Shown: piece after piece, positions 61,328 to 64,000 of the stretch
Layout of the letters: the number at the start of each line of letters is the position of its first letter
How positions within the stretch are numbered: the stretch's first letter is position 1
From: Cryoendolithus antarcticus
Taxonomy: Eukaryota; Ascomycota; Dothideomycetes; Cladosporiales; Cladosporiaceae
Assembly: GCA_002077065.1 (NCBI GenBank)
Contig: NAJO01000030.1
Location: 496,001-560,000, forward strand
Direction: 5' to 3'
DNA length: 64,000 nt
The notes under the pieces: generated by a model
What the model saw: only the letters and a program-made list of their open reading frames with translations
Databases searched by the model: none
Told to the model about the DNA's origin: nothing
Made by a program: the position numbers and the translations under genes

Positions 61328-62460
61328 ATGGCTTCATTCCAAATCCGAAACGATTCGTGCCTCGACCAGCCCCTATGGAGTCCACATGCAGACGGTGCAA
61401 CTGGCCTACTGTCACTTCCCATCGAGCTACTGTCCACCATCTTTCACCACCTCTCTTACATCGATCTTGCTAATGCTCGGCTCTGGAGTCGTCACTCACA
61501 CAGTCTTCTCTCGTCAGGCGAGATCCCTTGGAGGTGCCACACCCTCCACGTCGCGCCCTTCCAGCTAACGATCAGCCCCCCACAAAGTCCAGTGACTTTC
61601 GCCTATATCCTGAATCAGCGGAGGCGGAGGGCAGGCGTCGATCAATGCGTAACGGCGATCGTCAAGTATCTAATGAAGGAGATTCTGCCGCATACAGCGA
61701 GTTGGAGTGATGAATACGTATGTGCCTCACAGTCGACAGAACTACCCCTCGACTTGTCCATGAGCACAGCGCACTGCTGAAAATTCTACAGACCTGGAAA
61801 GCTAGCCTCCCAGACATCTGCGAAGGTCTCGCTCTCTCCTTGTCCGTCCTAAGCGACTACTGGTCCCGCTGCCTCTCTGCGCTTCGCCATCTCCCCACGG
61901 CGCACGCATCGAAATTAGACTTCTCCTCCTTCGAGAGCACCTACCCTGAAGACTACTTCGCGCAAGCCGCAGCAGCCTTACCCTTCATTTCCTGGCTCGT
62001 GCAGCAGCTACTCCACCGACCGTCTTACGCCGGATTCATAGAGCGCACGCTGCGAGGTTGGCATGGCGACGCACTGGATTTGACGACATTTGAGTGGTAT
62101 CTGCTGCTCACCAACATCTTTGGGCTGACGCAGATATTGCAGGCGAAGACTTATAAGGAGCGGAAGAATGTTGTGGTGAATGGGCTACGGCAGCTCGATC
62201 CGAAGGCGAGCGTGAGGTGGCGGGAACGATGGCGGGAAGTCGAATTCGAAGTGGATGGAGAGCAGGCGTTGGGCCATAAGGAGATGCAATCTCTAGTAGC
62301 ACTTATCCGGACGCTAGGGAATGTGAAGGCCTTTGCTGTTCCACTCGGAGAGGGCGCGCCATTTGGGGGCTACGGCCACTCGAGAGAGGCGATGCAGTAT
62401 CTGAGGGAACTTGCTAGTCGTAGCGACTTGGGACCCCCACGGATGACGTACAGTGAATGA
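61328..62460 (+). CDS. F-box domain protein
   Basis: A probable SCF substrate adaptor or F-box protein of unknown role. Exons 61328-61717 and 61792-62460 with a 74-bp intron (gtatgt...tctacag, phase 0); 352 residues. F-box at about residues 28-62: LLSLPIELLSTIFHHLSYID then LANARLWSRHSHSLLSS. The rest is helical with no recognised domain (FISWLVQQLLHRPSYAGFIE, FEWYLLLTNIFGLTQILQAK). A nearer acceptor (61767-61769) would break the frame, so the later one is preferred. It converges with the cystathionine gamma-synthase gene only 44 bp away. Confidence 0.7.
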
Positions 62461-62504
62461 TACGCGATGGAGCCTGGCGCTCAATGCCTCACGGATCAGC
62501 CCTC

Positions 62505-64000
62505 TCATAGTTCGATAGCTGCAAGCGCAGAGTCGAAGGAGGCTTTTAGAGCATCAGTGTCTTCCAGTCCGATACTAAACCGGATCAGACTAGCGTCGCA
62601 TCCGTACTTGGCTGCCCAGTCTAGCTCATTGAAGTGGGCCAGAATTACAAAGGGCGAGCTGAGCGTGAAGTTGGTTCCAAGACTTGGACCCTTCTGCGTG
62701 TTGAGATGATCGTAGAAGGCCGCGGCATCATCCAAGTTGTGGAACGTGCAGCTCAGCAACCCACCATACCCTCCGTCAGGCAGCTTGCATGCCTCATAGT
62801 GCTGACGTGTATCGCTGTGCTTAGGGTAGTTGACTTGCTTGATTTTGGCGTGCGCCCGCAGCGTATCAGCGACCATCTCGGCGTTGTGATTCACACGCTG
62901 GATGCGACTGATGAAGTCGCGACTGTTGCGCTCCAGATAGACGCTGTCTTCCTCGAACAAGTTGTCCTCGAATTCGACGCTCATGACTTCTTTGAGCATC
63001 TCGTAGTAGCGTGACCGCGGATTGAGAATGAGTGATCCGCCCATTACATTGCTATCTCCGCTGAAGATCTTGGTCAAGCTGCTCACGACCACGTCGGCGT
63101 ACGGGAGGACGTGCACATTAAGGAAGTTGCCGATCGTCTCATCGACGACCACACCGAAGTCGTACTTGTCTGCGAGTCTTCGTATGCGCTTCAGATCGGG
63201 TGTGGTAAGTAGTGGGTTCCCGGGAAACTCGCAGAACAATGCAAGGTACCGCTCGCCAGCCTCGAGACGTCGTTCCAGATCGTCAAGCTCAGCGGCTGAT
63301 GACATACCAAAGAACAGAACCCCAGCTCCCCAGTTCTCAAGGATCTTGAGTGTATCGACGTATGGAAATCCATACATGATGCTCTTCATCTCGCCACGCG
63401 CGAGCCGCATTATCCTGTGCGATGTGAAGATCGCATTCATGCCAGTGGAGAACAGGTATACATCATCGACCGAGAAGCCCGGAACATCTCGTGATCGGCC
63501 GGCGTGTCCAGCAGCGCCGTGGTTCAGAGACTCAGGAATCTCGCTGGCGTTCGTCAGCGATCCTGCAATGCGTCTACGGACTGCTAGCTTGCATGCGCAT
63601 GCGAAGCTGACGTCTAGATTCCGACCGAATCGCTCTTCCACAAACAGCACAGAATCCAGCTGCTTGACTTCATTGGTACTGTGGTCGTCCAAGTTCCCGT
63701 TAGTGGGCATGTTGACACTGGCATCGTCAGTCGACATGGGTCTCTGGTACCGTCGCGGGCCCTTGACTTTGCGCGGTGGCGAATGACCAGGCGAATTTCG
63801 CTTCGACATCGCATCTTCAGCGAAAGCTTTCGAACAGAACTCGGCACGCCGGCTCGAGATGCCATCGCCACTGTGCTGCCAGTACACTTTCGCGCTTGGC
63901 CAGAGCTCGTTCGGGTAGATGACGGCACTAATTCGAGGCTGTACCTTGCCTGTACCTTCTACTGATGTCAATCCTGCTGTGGGGCCGAAGTCGATGATGC
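62505..64000 (-). CDS. STR2: Cystathionine gamma-synthase, Str2 type (5' end outside window)
   Basis: A PLP enzyme of the Cys/Met metabolism family that makes cystathionine from O-acylhomoserine and cysteine (transsulfuration toward methionine). The 3' end is inside the window; the frame stays open to base 64000, so the N-terminal domain continues beyond it. The fungal-specific part is visible: YPNELWPSAKVYWQHSGDGI, SSRRAEFCSKAF. PLP core: VYLFSTGMNAIFTSHRIMRL, FGVVVDETIGNFLNVHVLPY, and the Schiff-base lysine in SSLTKIFSGDSNVMGG; C-terminal IRFSIGLEDTDALKASFDSA. The split architecture (long N-terminal extension, then PLP domain) is that of Str2 and its filamentous orthologs rather than Str3 or Cys3. 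Confidence 0.9.
   Translation of the reverse strand, partial: IIDFGPTAGLTSVEGTGKVQPRISAVIYPNELWPSAKVYWQHSGDGISSRRAEFCSKAFAEDAMSKRNSPGHSPPRKVKGPRRYQRPMSTDDASVNMPTNGNLDDHSTNEVKQLDSVLFVEERFGRNLDVSFACACKLAVRRRIAGSLTNASEIPESLNHGAAGHAGRSRDVPGFSVDDVYLFSTGMNAIFTSHRIMRLARGEMKSIMYGFPYVDTLKILENWGAGVLFFGMSSAAELDDLERRLEAGERYLALFCEFPGNPLLTTPDLKRIRRLADKYDFGVVVDETIGNFLNVHVLPYADVVVSSLTKIFSGDSNVMGGSLILNPRSRYYEMLKEVMSVEFEDNLFEEDSVYLERNSRDFISRIQRVNHNAEMVADTLRAHAKIKQVNYPKHSDTRQHYEACKLPDGGYGGLLSCTFHNLDDAAAFYDHLNTQKGPSLGTNFTLSSPFVILAHFNELDWAAKYGCDASLIRFSIGLEDTDALKASFDSALAAIEL

Overview
The window is nuclear DNA of a filamentous ascomycete (Pezizomycotina, most likely Dothideomycetes; the class is an inference). The evidence is short spliceosomal introns of about 44-105 bp with GTRNGT-type donors and CTRAC/CTAAY branch points close to the acceptor, gene-dense alternating strands, and fungal families such as a Dam1/DASH subunit, Slm1, Ytp1, Sur7/PalI, a Mto1/ApsB-type coiled-coil protein, Bck1 and Rsa3. 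I see no rRNA, tRNA, transposon or CRISPR array. Both edges cut a gene: a PIP5-kinase on the left and cystathionine gamma-synthase on the right.

Left third (1-20 kb): the C-terminal part of an Mss4-type PI4P 5-kinase; a DUF2828 protein with a vWA-like half; Rsa3; a tandem pair of small four-span membrane proteins with matching exon structure; Exo1 with a 13-nt first exon; Tma16; a tandem pair of BTB/POZ genes, of which the second is a clear pseudogene and the first has a stop near its start; the proteasome beta-2 subunit Pup1; and the nucleoporin Nup159.

Middle third (20-42 kb): a divergent pair of mitochondrial genes (a complex I LYR subunit of NDUFB9 type, and the intermediate peptidase Oct1); a long CM1-motif microtubule-organiser protein (Mto1/ApsB type); a small HET-like ORF; an A/B-barrel protein; a Sec14-like protein with a mitochondrial-looking N-terminus; an amino acid permease in five exons; Smc6; a 78-residue zinc-finger protein; and a Ytp1-like membrane protein.

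Right third (42-64 kb): an F-box-like protein; a long Slm1-like PH protein; Dam1, whose conserved C-terminus is recovered only by assuming a GC-AG intron; the cell-wall-integrity MAPKKK Bck1; a second divergent mitochondrial pair (Kgd2, and a MICOS Mic26/Mic27 subunit); a Sur7/PalI membrane protein; a second F-box protein; and a Str2-type cystathionine gamma-synthase.

Most genes are ordinary conserved housekeeping genes. Exon structures were worked out by hand from splice motifs, reading phase and family motifs, and have not been checked against RNA. Several proteins of the plasma-membrane PI(4,5)P2/TORC2/cell-wall axis (Mss4, Slm1, Bck1, a Sur7-like protein) lie in the same 64 kb; this may be chance. 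I found no convincing undescribed system. The most unusual loci are the four-span tandem pair, the decaying BTB pair, the Sec14-like protein with a possible dual start, and the GC-AG intron of Dam1.
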